A DNA stretch of 64,000 nt from Chryseobacterium gleum (lineage in GTDB: Bacteria > Bacteroidota > Bacteroidia > Flavobacteriales > Flavobacteriaceae), in assembly GCA_945881885.1 (NCBI GenBank), contig CAMCVI010000007.1:1-64000 (forward strand), in the 5' to 3' direction. Position 1 is the first letter of the stretch. Every line of letters begins with the position of its first letter. Below the pieces are notes generated by a model that searched no databases, was not told the DNA's origin, and saw only the letters and a list, made by a program, of their open reading frames with translations. Below are positions 18,566 to 28,240 of the stretch, in pieces. Position numbers and translations under genes: made by a program.

Positions 18566-19201
18566 TTATTTTCCTTCAATCCAGTTAATAATTGAGGTGT
18601 CGTTTGGTAAAACTCTTGGAGACATCACTTCTGCTAAATGTCCTTTTTCGTCAATTAAATATTTTTGAAAATTCCATTCTACATCGCTGTCTTTTAAACC
18701 GTTTTTACTTTTTTGAGTTAAAAACTGATACAAAACGTGCATGTCGCTACCTTTAACAGAAATTTTTTCCATCATTGGAAAAGTTACGCCATAATTTTTT
18801 TTACAAAATGCACCAATTTCGGCATTTGTACCTGGCTCTTGAGAACCAAAATTATTTGCTGGAAAACCTACAATTACAAAATTACTATTTTTATACTTTT
18901 CGTAAATTGCTTGCAATTGCTCGTATTGTGGTGTTAAACCACATTCAGAAGCGGTGTTTACAATTAAGATTTTTTTACCTTTAAGAGTAGCAAAATCAAA
19001 TTCGTTTCCTGATAAATCTTTTGCTTTAAAAGAATAAATTGAAACTTGTTCCATAGTATTTGTTTTTGGAGTTTCTACTGAAACATTTTCGTTTGTATTT
19101 TCAACGAAATGTTCCCAGTTTTCTGATTTTTTTTCTTCAGATTTGTTATTACAAGACAATAATATCAATACTGCGCCAGTAAACGTGTGAAATAGTTTCA
19201 T
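18566..19201 (-). CDS. glutathione peroxidase family lipoprotein
   Basis: Reduces hydroperoxides; bacterial members often use thioredoxin. From the ATG at 19201: 211 aa with a lipoprotein signal (LILLSC, C17), a charged linker to ~50, then a GPx domain. The catalytic Cys (C87) is in NTASECGLTPQYE, Gln 121 in FPANNFGSQEPG and Trp in VEWNFQKYL; Cys replaces selenocysteine. An in-frame start at 19243 is rejected because the -7 box TATTTTTG lies at 19227-19220, downstream of it. Probably anchored in the periplasm or outer membrane. Confidence 0.92.
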   Translation of the reverse strand: MKLFHTFTGAVLILLSCNNKSEEKKSENWEHFVENTNENVSVETPKTNTMEQVSIYSFKAKDLSGNEFDFATLKGKKILIVNTASECGLTPQYEQLQAIYEKYKNSNFVIVGFPANNFGSQEPGTNAEIGAFCKKNYGVTFPMMEKISVKGSDMHVLYQFLTQKSKNGLKDSDVEWNFQKYLIDEKGHLAEVMSPRVLPNDTSIINWIEGK

Positions 19202-19288
19202 AAACAATTTATTTAAATTCAAAAATATAAAAAAATATAGCAAACAAAAGTTAATGTTGGGTTAAATAAAAAAACCAAAATGGTCACA

Positions 19289-22200
19289 TTATTTCTTCTT
19301 ATACAATTTTTTATATTTAATAAAAGCAATGACAGAAATCACTAAAACAATCGCTAAAGCGTATAAATAATATACCACATTTTGAGATTCTCCAGAAGCA
19401 TACGAATGCTTACCGCTTAAATGAAAATTCACGCCAAAATACGTCATTAAAATACTTGCAAAGGCTAAAACCGACATAAAGTTATAGGCAAACAAACCGC
19501 GTAAAGCAGGCACAAAACGAGCATGAATTACAAATGCATATACCATAATACTAATTAAAGCCCAAGTTTCTTTTGGATCCCAACCCCAATAGCGTCCCCA
19601 ACTTTCATTTGCCCATTGTCCGCCTAAAAAGTTTCCAATAGTTAACATGATTAAACCAACCGTTAAAGCCAATTCGTTAATATAAGTGATTTCTTTGATG
19701 TTCAATTCCATTTTGGCTTTGTTTTTCTCGTTGGTAAAAATCATTAAAAACAAGGCTACCAATCCTAAAATCATGGCTAAAGTAAACGGTCCATAACTCG
19801 CTACAATAACCGCCACGTGAATCATTAACCAATAGGAATTTAAAACCGGTTGTAAATTGGCAATACTTGGATCCATCCAATTCCAATGCGCTACCATTAA
19901 TATCATAGCGGTTACAAAGGCAGTTGATGCAATAGTAAGCTCTGATTTTCTACCGAAAGCTACACCAAAAAACATCGTTGCCCAAGCTACATAAATCATA
20001 CTTTCATAGGCGTCAGACCAAGGTGCGTGCCCAGAAATATACCAACGAACAATTAATCCAGCTAAATGTAGAAAAAATAGTAAAACTATAGTTCCGTGGA
20101 AAAATTTCACCGCATAATTTACCCATTTCTTTTTATTAAAAATTTGCACAATTACAAATACAAACATCAAAACGCCAGCATACATGTACCACGAGAATAA
20201 TTTCTTGAAAATATCGTATTTGTTGTATTGAATTTCAGCTTCTAATTTATCATCCGAAAGCATGATTTTTCCACCAAATTTCTTTTGGTAATCGGATAAG
20301 CCTTTTAATAAACTTTCTGCACTTTTATAGTCTTCAGATTGCGAGGCTTTTGCCGCTTCACTAAAATAAAAAGGAATAATATTTTTTACGACATCTAAAT
20401 TGGTTTTCGTTGGATGTTGCAATTCTAAATAAGAAGCCCATTTATTATTGGCGTCTTTTGGAAGTGGGAAAAAACGTAAAATTTGTCCACTAATTGCAGA
20501 ATACAATAAATTTACTTTTTTATCAGCCTCTAAAAAGTCTTTTTGAAATTGGTTTGGAACTGCTTCTTTATAAGCTTCATCCGTTTGTTTTTGTAATTTA
20601 TAATTTCCGAAATCATCGAAAAAACTAATTAATGGAGCATATTTTGCTTCTGCATCAATACCAATAATTTTACGAATGCTGTCGTTTCCTGTTTTCAAGT
20701 AAACTATCGGAATTTGGTACCAGAACTCAGGAAATTGGTTCATAGAAATCAAAATCTGATCTGAAGTAAAACCTTCAAAAGTGTCATTTTTAGAAACTTT
20801 TCGAAGCAATTCAGATGAAAATGTATTTACTGGTTTCATTCTTCCGCTAATATCTTGGATAACCAGTCGCCCAAATTTTTCTGCGTGTTCAGCAGTTACC
20901 ATATACTTTTTAACCTCTGTTAAAGATTCTGCAGCCGTTGGCATTTTGGGCTTTTTTGCTGAAGTTTCATTTTGGTGTGGATCAGTGCCATGGTTATGCC
21001 CATCGTGATTGGTGTGATTATCTTGGGCAAAACCAAACAAACCAAAAAAGAATACAATAGCCACTAAAGTTGCTTTTTTAGCACGAATTTTTTCTAGTTT
21101 TATTCTTAAATCATTAAATCTGGTATTTTTATCAAACAAAATCACCAACATGGCAAAGTATAATAAAAAATATCCGATATAAGTGATCCAAGTTCCCCAG
21201 AAATCATGGTTTACAGAAAGTACGGTTCCTTTTTCATCTTCATCAAAACTGGCCTGAAAGAAACGAAATTCTCTGTAATCTAAAATATGATTCATAAAAA
21301 CACTATCGGTAAATGTTTTCGATTTTTCTTTGTCTTGAATTTCGATTTTACTTTTAAAAGCCGAGTAACTTTTTTCTGTTCCAGGATATTTTTCTGCTAC
21401 GAAATCATTCAATTTTATTGAAAAAGGTAAGGTATGCACTTTACTTCCATACATTAATGTAAAATCTAATTTACCAATTTTAATACTTTTTGGTTCGCCT
21501 TGCTTGCCTTTTGATCCCATTAGCGTTACAATTTCTTCTTTATTTTCAGTAGTGATTTTAACCACAATGGCGTCATCCGTTTTTTTATCTTTATAATCAT
21601 TATTTGAAGCTAAAACAACTTCACCTTTTTGTGCCAATTCTGGAAAAACAAACTGACTTCCACCAGCATTATATAAAGAACGGAACATCAACTCGCTTGT
21701 TTTGTCTTTTGCAATTGTACCTTGCATTTTGTCTGCCATTCGCATAAAATTGCCATCAAAAGGCGTTTGAATTGTGTAATTTTCGGCAGCTTTTGTGATG
21801 TTAATGGCACCTTGTGTAAATTTATTGAAAGCAAACAATACATTACTAATATTTTTCACTTCGCCTTCAACAAGAAAATGCTCTTTTCTACTTCCAGCAA
21901 TGGCTTCAACTAATTTTATGTATAACTTTCCTTTTGCATCTGGCTTAAATGTTTCAGATGCGTTCATTATAAATTCTTGCAATTCAATTTTGTAAGGAAT
22001 ATCTGAAAATTTATTAGAAATTTGGAATGAATTATTAGTGGCTTGCGAAAGTAACAATTGATTTTCCATTGTTTTGCGTTTCATTTCACCCATATATTCA
22101 CCATCCACGAAAGTCGTTAAGTAAGGCATATCTGAATAAACAGTATTAGAAACAGCACCTTCACGAATGGGCATCATTCCTTCATAACTGATGTATCGGG

Positions 22201-22486
22201 TAACAAAAGCACCCACAATTATAAAAATCCAAGACAAATGCATGATTAATGTGGCCCATTTTTCTTTTTTATACAATTGGTAACGCTTAATATTTCCGAA
22301 AAAATTAATTACAAAAAACACCATAATGGCTTCAAACCACCACGCGTTATAAATCCAAATTCTTGCAGTTTCAGTGTTATAGGCGTCTTCAATAAAAGTT
22401 CCTGCTGCCATTGCTGCTGCAAAACCAATAAATAAAAGTGCCATAAGGCGTGTAGAATATAGTGCGGAAAGTAATTTTTGTAACAT
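19289..22486 (-). CDS. ccsA: cytochrome c biogenesis protein, CcsB(ResB)-CcsA fusion
   Basis: System II haem delivery and ligation. One 1065-aa chain: the N-terminal ResB/CcsB-like part has membrane segments near 10-30, 50-65, 80-97 and 433-452 and a large periplasmic loop. After another membrane segment (~472-487) comes a His-rich piece (HTNHDGHNHG, 491-500), then a soluble region. The C-terminal CcsA part has the haem-handling WWD motif (ANESWGRYWGWDPKETWA, about 957-976) and conserved His in VIHVAVIVAS and HLSGKH. -7 box TACATTTG at 22520-22513 (minus). Confidence 0.94.
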   Translation of the reverse strand: MLQKLLSALYSTRLMALLFIGFAAAMAAGTFIEDAYNTETARIWIYNAWWFEAIMVFFVINFFGNIKRYQLYKKEKWATLIMHLSWIFIIVGAFVTRYISYEGMMPIREGAVSNTVYSDMPYLTTFVDGEYMGEMKRKTMENQLLLSQATNNSFQISNKFSDIPYKIELQEFIMNASETFKPDAKGKLYIKLVEAIAGSRKEHFLVEGEVKNISNVLFAFNKFTQGAINITKAAENYTIQTPFDGNFMRMADKMQGTIAKDKTSELMFRSLYNAGGSQFVFPELAQKGEVVLASNNDYKDKKTDDAIVVKITTENKEEIVTLMGSKGKQGEPKSIKIGKLDFTLMYGSKVHTLPFSIKLNDFVAEKYPGTEKSYSAFKSKIEIQDKEKSKTFTDSVFMNHILDYREFRFFQASFDEDEKGTVLSVNHDFWGTWITYIGYFLLYFAMLVILFDKNTRFNDLRIKLEKIRAKKATLVAIVFFFGLFGFAQDNHTNHDGHNHGTDPHQNETSAKKPKMPTAAESLTEVKKYMVTAEHAEKFGRLVIQDISGRMKPVNTFSSELLRKVSKNDTFEGFTSDQILISMNQFPEFWYQIPIVYLKTGNDSIRKIIGIDAEAKYAPLISFFDDFGNYKLQKQTDEAYKEAVPNQFQKDFLEADKKVNLLYSAISGQILRFFPLPKDANNKWASYLELQHPTKTNLDVVKNIIPFYFSEAAKASQSEDYKSAESLLKGLSDYQKKFGGKIMLSDDKLEAEIQYNKYDIFKKLFSWYMYAGVLMFVFVIVQIFNKKKWVNYAVKFFHGTIVLLFFLHLAGLIVRWYISGHAPWSDAYESMIYVAWATMFFGVAFGRKSELTIASTAFVTAMILMVAHWNWMDPSIANLQPVLNSYWLMIHVAVIVASYGPFTLAMILGLVALFLMIFTNEKNKAKMELNIKEITYINELALTVGLIMLTIGNFLGGQWANESWGRYWGWDPKETWALISIMVYAFVIHARFVPALRGLFAYNFMSVLAFASILMTYFGVNFHLSGKHSYASGESQNVVYYLYALAIVLVISVIAFIKYKKLYKKK

Positions 22487-22581
22487 AAAATGTTGTCTTT
22501 TTATAAGTGGTGCAAATGTACAGAATAAGAAATAAAATGTTGGGATTTTAACAAAATTTAATACATGTTTGGAGGCATTTA

Positions 22582-23310
22582 TTACAACATTTTCAAATCT
22601 TTTATATCAAACAACTGCAACGTATCGTCATCTAGGGCTATTTGCAACAAACCATTTGGCATAACTTGTTTAATAATTCCCATAAATTTAACGTTATCAG
22701 CATTTTCAAAAGCCATTGGAACGTCTTTTTTAAATAAATTTTCGTGGTAAAATTTCCAAAAATAAGTTGCGCCTTCATTTTTATATAAATTAAGGTTGTT
22801 TTGAAATTGGTTAAGAAATAACATCAAAATCTCATCTTTATTAAACTCTTGACCAGCATGGTTTTTTAAAGAATTGGCTTGTGGTAAATTAATAAAATTT
22901 TCTTGATTCACATTTATGCCAATCCCAATAATTGAAAGTATTTCGGTAGTGCTTTTAAATTGATTTTCAATTAAAATACCACAAATCTTCTTTTTATCTG
23001 CCAAAATGTCGTTTGGCCATTTTATGGCTAAATTTTCTATTTTTAACTGTAAAAACGTTTGAAACAAACTCACCGCTACGAGTACATTTAAATTAAAAAC
23101 TTCGTCTACATTCAATAGTAAATCTTTAATCAAAACACTGAAAGTCAAGTTTTTACCGCTTTCAACTTCCCAATTTGCACCTCGTTGTCCTCGTCCATTC
23201 GTTTGGTTTTCAGCCACTACAACAGTAAAATTAGTAACCATATGTTTGGCTGACAATTCTTTTAAATAAGTATTTGTAGAGTCAATGGCATTGAGTTTGA
23301 TAATATGCAT
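22582..23310 (-). CDS. birA: biotin--[acetyl-CoA carboxylase] ligase
   Basis: Attaches biotin to carboxylase carrier proteins through biotinoyl-AMP. 242 aa, catalytic domain only: TNGRGQRGANW near residue 37 is the biotin/AMP loop and KWPNDILADKKKICGILIE is the second core motif. It lacks the N-terminal helix-turn-helix of E. coli BirA, so it should not be a repressor. Divergent from rsfS; -7 box TATTTTTG at 23351-23344 (minus). Confidence 0.95.
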   Translation of the reverse strand: MHIIKLNAIDSTNTYLKELSAKHMVTNFTVVVAENQTNGRGQRGANWEVESGKNLTFSVLIKDLLLNVDEVFNLNVLVAVSLFQTFLQLKIENLAIKWPNDILADKKKICGILIENQFKSTTEILSIIGIGINVNQENFINLPQANSLKNHAGQEFNKDEILMLFLNQFQNNLNLYKNEGATYFWKFYHENLFKKDVPMAFENADNVKFMGIIKQVMPNGLLQIALDDDTLQLFDIKDLKML

Positions 23311-23343
23311 AGAAGAAATTTAATGATTACTTAATTTAAGTTA

Positions 23344-23373
23344 CAAAAATAAAGACAAAAAATGATACCTTTG
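23344..23373. promoter_or_regulatory. divergent promoters birA / rsfS-ftsH
   Basis: Minus strand TATTTTTG at 23351-23344 faces birA. Plus strand TACCTTTG at 23366-23373 faces rsfS, 21 nt before its ATG. The -33 elements are not clear. Confidence 0.65.
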
Positions 23374-23394
23374 CATAAAAAGAAAAAATATTAG

Positions 23395-23763
23395 ATGACG
23401 AAAAATATTAGCACAGATGATTTACTAGCAAGTATCATCAAAGGAATTGAAGATGTAAAAGGATTAGATATTGATATTCTGGATTTAAGAGAGATTGAAA
23501 ATAGCGTTTGCGATTATTTTATAATTTGTAATGGAAATTCAAATACTCAGGTAAATGCAATTGTAAGTTCAGTACAAAAAGGCGTATCAAAAGAATTAAA
23601 AGACAAACCTTGGCATATTGAAGGAACAGATGTTGGCGAATGGGTATTGATGGATTATGTAAGTATCGTTGTTCATGTATTTCAAAAACACATTAGAGAA
23701 TATTATAATATTGAAAGCCTTTGGGGTGATGCTAAAATTACGTCAATAGAAAATAAATTTTAA
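23395..23763 (+). CDS. rsfS: ribosome silencing factor RsfS
   Basis: Binds L14 of the large subunit and blocks subunit joining when nutrients are short. 122 aa, normal length, with the family core LDIDILDLREIENSVCDYF then FIICNGNSNTQV, and KDKPWHIEGTDVGEWVLMDY. The stop is 7 nt before the ftsH ATG, so the two are one operon. Confidence 0.95.
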   Translation: MTKNISTDDLLASIIKGIEDVKGLDIDILDLREIENSVCDYFIICNGNSNTQVNAIVSSVQKGVSKELKDKPWHIEGTDVGEWVLMDYVSIVVHVFQKHIREYYNIESLWGDAKITSIENKF

Positions 23764-23770
23764 AGCCATT

Positions 23771-25750
23771 ATGTCAGAAAAAGAAAACAAAAACAAACCA
23801 AATATTAAGGTAGTGAAACTTGGCACTTGGTTTTTTCCAGTTGTGGTCATATCGATTATACTACTTATTAATCTTTTTAATGGTGGTTTAGATATGAATT
23901 ATCCAAAATCTACCTCTATTTCTTCTTTTTATGATTTACTTAATAAAAATCAAATTGAAAAAGTAGATATTTTAACTAGCACATCTGGCAATACTGCGGA
24001 AGTAACTCTTAAAAAAGGCGCTTACAAAGCTTCTAAAGATGAGGAATTAAAAAAAGTAACCAAAGAAAAAGGACCGCATTACTTAGTAAAAGATGTGGGT
24101 AGTTTAGACCTTTTTCAAAATGAATTAAAAGAAGCGAAAAAAAATAAGTTAATTTCTGCTTACGATATACAACCAACAGGTAATTGGGGTGACTGGATAG
24201 GTTTGTTGTTACCAACCTTAATTTTCATCGGATTTTTCTATTTTATTTCTAAAAGAATGGCTGGCGGGCCCGGTGGTGGCGGACAAATATTTAGTATTGG
24301 AAAGTCTAAAGCCAAGTTATTTGACGAAAAAAATGATGTAAAAGTTACTTTTGAAAACGTTGCAGGATTAGAAGGTGCCAAAGAAGAAATTCAAGAAATT
24401 GTTGAATTTTTAAAAACACCAGAAAAATACACAAGCATTGGTGGTAAAATTCCAAAAGGTGCTTTATTAGTAGGGCCTCCAGGAACGGGAAAAACCTTAT
24501 TAGCAAAAGCAGTAGCCGGAGAAGCCAACGTGCCTTTTTTCTCATTATCAGGATCTGATTTTGTAGAAATGTTTGTAGGCGTAGGTGCATCTAGAGTTAG
24601 AGACTTATTTAAACAAGCTAAAGAAAAAGCACCAGCAATTATTTTTATTGACGAAATTGATGCAGTAGGAAGAGCCCGTGGCAAAAACAATATGTCAGGC
24701 GGTAACGATGAAAGAGAAAATACGCTGAATCAATTGTTAACAGAAATGGACGGTTTCGGTACCAATTCGAACGTAATTGTACTAGCTGCAACCAACAGAG
24801 CAGACGTTTTAGACAAAGCATTAATGCGTGCAGGGCGTTTTGACCGACAAATTTATGTAGACTTACCAGATATTAGAGAGCGTAAAGAAATTTTTGAAGT
24901 TCATTTAAAACCTATTACAAAAGATGAAACATTAGATACTGAATTTTTAGCCAAACAAACACCTGGTTTTTCTGGCGCCGATATTGCAAATGTATGTAAT
25001 GAAGCCGCTTTAGTAGCAGCAAGAAAAAACAAAAAAGCAGTAGATAAACAAGACTTTTTAGATGCTGTTGACAGAATAGTTGGTGGTTTAGAAAAGAAAA
25101 ATAAAATTATTACCAAAGAAGAAAAACACGCTATTGCCATTCATGAAGCAGGTCATGCAACTGTAAGTTGGATGTTACAACACGCTGCTCCATTAGTAAA
25201 AGTAACTATCGTTCCTCGTGGACAAAGCTTAGGTGCAGCTTGGTATTTACCCGAAGAAAGACAAATCGTAAGAACAGAACAAATGTTAGACGAAATGTGT
25301 GCTACAATGGGCGGAAGAGCCGCTGAAAAAGTTGTTTTCAATAAAATTTCTACGGGTGCACTTTCCGATTTGGAAAAAGTTACGAAACAAGCGCGTGCAA
25401 TGGTTACGGTTTATGGTTTGAATGATAAAATAGGAAATATTACTTATTATGATTCTTCTGGACAATCTGATTACAATTTTTCCAAACCATATTCGGATGA
25501 TACAGCAAAAATAATTGACACTGAAATTTCAGGATTAATTGAAGAGCAATACCAAAGGGCTATTACTATTTTGACAGAAAATAGAATAAAACTTGAAGCT
25601 TTGGCAGGAATTTTAATTGAAAAAGAAGTTATTTTTAAAGACGACTTAGAAACAATTTTTGGTAAAAGACCCTTTGATATTGTTGAAGAAGAACCAAAAA
25701 CAATTTCGGAAATAATTGCTGAAACAGATTCAGAAATTGCAACTGAATAA
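23771..25750 (+). CDS. ftsH: ATP-dependent zinc metalloprotease FtsH
   Basis: Membrane-anchored AAA+ protease for quality control of membrane and regulatory proteins. 659 aa: membrane segments at about 19-36 and 141-160 flank a periplasmic domain; Walker A GPPGTGKT (235-242), Walker B IFIDEID (291-297), SRH around [18 protein letters not shown], zinc site HEAGH (458-462). Acidic C-terminal tail. Cotranscribed with rsfS and followed by a terminator. Confidence 0.97.
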   Translation: MSEKENKNKPNIKVVKLGTWFFPVVVISIILLINLFNGGLDMNYPKSTSISSFYDLLNKNQIEKVDILTSTSGNTAEVTLKKGAYKASKDEELKKVTKEKGPHYLVKDVGSLDLFQNELKEAKKNKLISAYDIQPTGNWGDWIGLLLPTLIFIGFFYFISKRMAGGPGGGGQIFSIGKSKAKLFDEKNDVKVTFENVAGLEGAKEEIQEIVEFLKTPEKYTSIGGKIPKGALLVGPPGTGKTLLAKAVAGEANVPFFSLSGSDFVEMFVGVGASRVRDLFKQAKEKAPAIIFIDEIDAVGRARGKNNMSGGNDERENTLNQLLTEMDGFGTNSNVIVLAATNRADVLDKALMRAGRFDRQIYVDLPDIRERKEIFEVHLKPITKDETLDTEFLAKQTPGFSGADIANVCNEAALVAARKNKKAVDKQDFLDAVDRIVGGLEKKNKIITKEEKHAIAIHEAGHATVSWMLQHAAPLVKVTIVPRGQSLGAAWYLPEERQIVRTEQMLDEMCATMGGRAAEKVVFNKISTGALSDLEKVTKQARAMVTVYGLNDKIGNITYYDSSGQSDYNFSKPYSDDTAKIIDTEISGLIEEQYQRAITILTENRIKLEALAGILIEKEVIFKDDLETIFGKRPFDIVEEEPKTISEIIAETDSEIATE

Positions 25751-25771
25751 GTTACTAACAAAATATTTTAT

Positions 25772-25821
25772 AAAAAATCTTAATTTGAAAGTGATTTTAA
25801 GTTAAGATTTTTTTATATTTG
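25772..25821 (+). promoter_or_regulatory. ftsH terminator fused to promoter of the LUD-cdsA-psd operon
   Basis: AAAAAATCTTAA (25772-25783) pairs over 12 bp with TTAAGATTTTTT (25802-25813). The T-tract runs directly into the -7 box TATATTTG (25814-25821), which lies 27 nt before the next ATG. Confidence 0.75.
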
Positions 25822-25848
25822 GACTTTAAGAATTGTTACAGATATAAT

Positions 25849-26451
25849 ATGAATATTTTCAAGAAGATATTTGGCAAGCAAGACGAAACTGTTGATCAGG
25901 ATAACAACGTCGAAACAAGCCAATATGCACCGGACATAAATACGCCCGTAGATGAATTGTTCACCATTAATTTTAAAAATAATGGCGGAAAATTTATTTA
26001 TTGTTCGAATATGGAAGAAGCACACGAAAACTTTGAAAATATACTAGAAGAAAACGATTGGTTTGAAAATGAAGTACAATGTTTTGATTCAAGGCTTTTT
26101 AATTTTCTAGATGAAAACAGGTTAGAATACAAAAATGCTACAAACCCATCTTTCTTTTTTACTGCTTGTGAAAATTTAATTGCAGATGAAGGCTCAATAT
26201 TATTTTCATCCAAACAATTAAAACAATTTAAAATAGACGAATTACCTACCAATATCATCGTTTATGCTTCTACTAGTCAACTCTTAATGACTAAAGGTGA
26301 TGGATTGAGAAGCATCAAAACAAAATACGACAAAGAATATCCTACAAACATTACTGCCATTAAGTATTTTGAAAAAACAAAGGAAGAAGATTTTCTTCAT
26401 TATGGAAGCTGCCATAAAAACTTATACTTAATTCTACTAGAAGATTTATAA
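25849..26451 (+). CDS. LUD-domain protein (LutC-like)
   Basis: 200 aa from MNIFKKIFGK; the upstream in-frame ATG at 25819 overlaps the promoter and is rejected. C-terminal half fits the LUD domain: LIADEGSILFSS, LPTNIIVYASTSQLL, then HYGSCHKNLYLILLEDL at the end. LutC with LutA/LutB oxidises L-lactate, but no lutA or lutB is here; the gene is embedded ahead of phospholipid genes and its stop is 1 nt from the cdsA ATG. Its own role is unknown. Confidence 0.8.
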   Translation: MNIFKKIFGKQDETVDQDNNVETSQYAPDINTPVDELFTINFKNNGGKFIYCSNMEEAHENFENILEENDWFENEVQCFDSRLFNFLDENRLEYKNATNPSFFFTACENLIADEGSILFSSKQLKQFKIDELPTNIIVYASTSQLLMTKGDGLRSIKTKYDKEYPTNITAIKYFEKTKEEDFLHYGSCHKNLYLILLEDL

Positions 26452-26452
26452 A

Positions 26453-27256
26453 ATGACTGAAAATGTAACAAGAGCTATTAGTGGTGCTGTTTATATTGCA
26501 CTGCTTGTTTTCTGTACGTTATTTTCAACAATAACATTTCATATACTTTTCACCGTTTTTATGTGTTTGAGTATTTATGAATTTTCTAAAATGACAAATT
26601 ACAAATCGTATTATTTATTTTCAATAGGTGGAATTTTAATTTCAATACTTTTCTTTTTAAGTCAATTACCGCCAATAAATTTAATATATTTAGCATTAGG
26701 TTGTGTTGTTTTTAATACTTTGCTATTATTCAATTTATTTAAAAACATTTCTTTTCATAAATACCACAAAACTTACAGTCATTTTTTTCTTTACATAACA
26801 CTGCCTTTTATTTTGCTGCTTTCTTTACCAAATTTTATAAATCCTGCAAAATATGAAATTGTTTTAGCCCTATTTATTATGATTTGGTGTAATGATACAT
26901 TTGCTTATTTAGTAGGAAAATCAATTGGTAAACACAAATTACTAGAAAGCGTTTCACCAAAAAAAACTATTGAAGGATTTATAGGTGGAATTGTTTTTAC
27001 CCTACTTGCTTCGGTAATAATTAGTCGGTTTTATACTTTTTTTAATGTAACTTTGTGGATTGTTAGCGCATTAATTATTTCCGTTTTTGGCACACTTGGC
27101 GATTTAGTTGAATCTAAATTTAAAAGAGAAGCCGGTATTAAAGATAGCGGAAATATTATGCCAGGACATGGCGGAATTTTAGACCGTTTAGACAGTGTTA
27201 TTTTTGTTATTCCATTTTTATACTTATTATATTTAATTTATTTTTATTATGCTTAA
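26453..27256 (+). CDS. cdsA: phosphatidate cytidylyltransferase
   Basis: Makes CDP-diacylglycerol from phosphatidate and CTP, the branch point for all phospholipids. 267 aa, about seven membrane segments, with the family signature SPKKTIEGFIGG and the C-terminal stretch GDLVESKFKREAGIKDSGN followed by MPGHGGILDRLDS. It overlaps psd by 8 nt. CdsA supplies PssA (60614-61354), whose product Psd decarboxylates. Confidence 0.96.
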   Translation: MTENVTRAISGAVYIALLVFCTLFSTITFHILFTVFMCLSIYEFSKMTNYKSYYLFSIGGILISILFFLSQLPPINLIYLALGCVVFNTLLLFNLFKNISFHKYHKTYSHFFLYITLPFILLLSLPNFINPAKYEIVLALFIMIWCNDTFAYLVGKSIGKHKLLESVSPKKTIEGFIGGIVFTLLASVIISRFYTFFNVTLWIVSALIISVFGTLGDLVESKFKREAGIKDSGNIMPGHGGILDRLDSVIFVIPFLYLLYLIYFYYA

Positions 27257-27911
27257 GTTTCATCCAGAAGGTGCTAAAATTATATTAATTGCTACTTTAA
27301 TTACCGTTTTAGGTATTTTTGGAGTAGACCATTTATTACATGATAGCAACATTATAATTTGCAAAATCTTACAAGTGCTGCTTTTAGGTTTTTTAATTTT
27401 AATACTTCAATTTTTTAGAAATCCTACACGAATTGCTGTAATTAGCGACAATCACGTATTAGCTCCAGTTGACGGTAAAGTTGTTGTAATTGAAGAAGTT
27501 TTTGAATCTGAATATTTTAAAGACAAACGTTTAATGGTTTCTATTTTTATGTCTCCAATTAATGTTCATGTTACGCGTTATGCTATTAACGGAATTGTAA
27601 AATATAGCAAATATCATCCAGGGAAATTCTTAGTCGCTTGGCATCCAAAAGCCAGTGAAGAGAACGAACGAACTACAATTGTAATTGAAAATAACGTGTA
27701 TGGCGATATTATGTACCGTCAAATTGCTGGCGCTTTAGCCAAAAGAATTGTCAACTATGCCGAAGTTGGTATGACTGTGATTCAAGGGGAAGATGCAGGT
27801 TTTATTAAATTCGGATCTAGAGTAGATTTATATTTTCCGATTGGAACGCCTATTAATGTAAAACTAGGAGACAAAGCCATTGGAAATAAAACTATAATAT
27901 CAAAAAAATAA
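27249..27911 (+). CDS. psd: phosphatidylserine decarboxylase (short proenzyme type)
   Basis: Converts phosphatidylserine to phosphatidylethanolamine at the inner membrane. 220 aa, two N-terminal membrane segments, then the core (VLAPVDGKVV, MSPINVHVTR, YHPGKFLVAWHPKASEENER). The proenzyme cleaves itself between G189 and S190 in FGSR to form the pyruvoyl group; this is the short PSD form. Overlaps cdsA; its stop abuts the next ATG. Confidence 0.95.
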   Translation: MLKFHPEGAKIILIATLITVLGIFGVDHLLHDSNIIICKILQVLLLGFLILILQFFRNPTRIAVISDNHVLAPVDGKVVVIEEVFESEYFKDKRLMVSIFMSPINVHVTRYAINGIVKYSKYHPGKFLVAWHPKASEENERTTIVIENNVYGDIMYRQIAGALAKRIVNYAEVGMTVIQGEDAGFIKFGSRVDLYFPIGTPINVKLGDKAIGNKTIISKK

Positions 27912-28196
27912 ATGAGCGAATTATCTTTAGATGAAAGATTCAAGGAAGCGATTCAAAATGCAAATGAAAAAATTCCTAAAACTTCTGTACCACAAGACGT
28001 GCAGTTAGTGCTCTATGCCTATTACAAACAAGCACTTTCCGAAAATATAAGCTATAGCCATCATGGTTATGAATCAGATGAAGTAATTACCGCTTTCAAA
28101 CAAAACGCTTGGATGCAAGTTAGACATCTTAGCGCAAGTGAAGCCAAAGAAAAATACATTGAAATAATAAATCAAATGCTAAAAGATAGACAGTAA
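27912..28196 (+). CDS. acyl-CoA-binding protein
   Basis: 94-aa four-helix ACBP of the eukaryotic type: LDERFKEAIQNANEKIP, LVLYAYYKQALSEN (the YxxYKQA core), AWMQVRHLSASEAKEKYIEI. The usual Lys after the middle helix (KWDAW) is read here as FKQNAWMQV. It would buffer or deliver long-chain acyl-CoA. Its ATG follows the psd stop with no gap, so it is translated with cdsA and psd. Confidence 0.88.
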   Translation: MSELSLDERFKEAIQNANEKIPKTSVPQDVQLVLYAYYKQALSENISYSHHGYESDEVITAFKQNAWMQVRHLSASEAKEKYIEIINQMLKDRQ

Positions 28197-28240
28197 ATGT
28201 GTATCTTTTTTTATTTTTGTAAAACCTAAAATTCTTAAAA

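Noticed and set aside
24033..25761. Several minus-strand ORFs of 60-99 aa across ftsH
   Set aside because: Shadows of the ftsH coding frame without promoters or conserved motifs.
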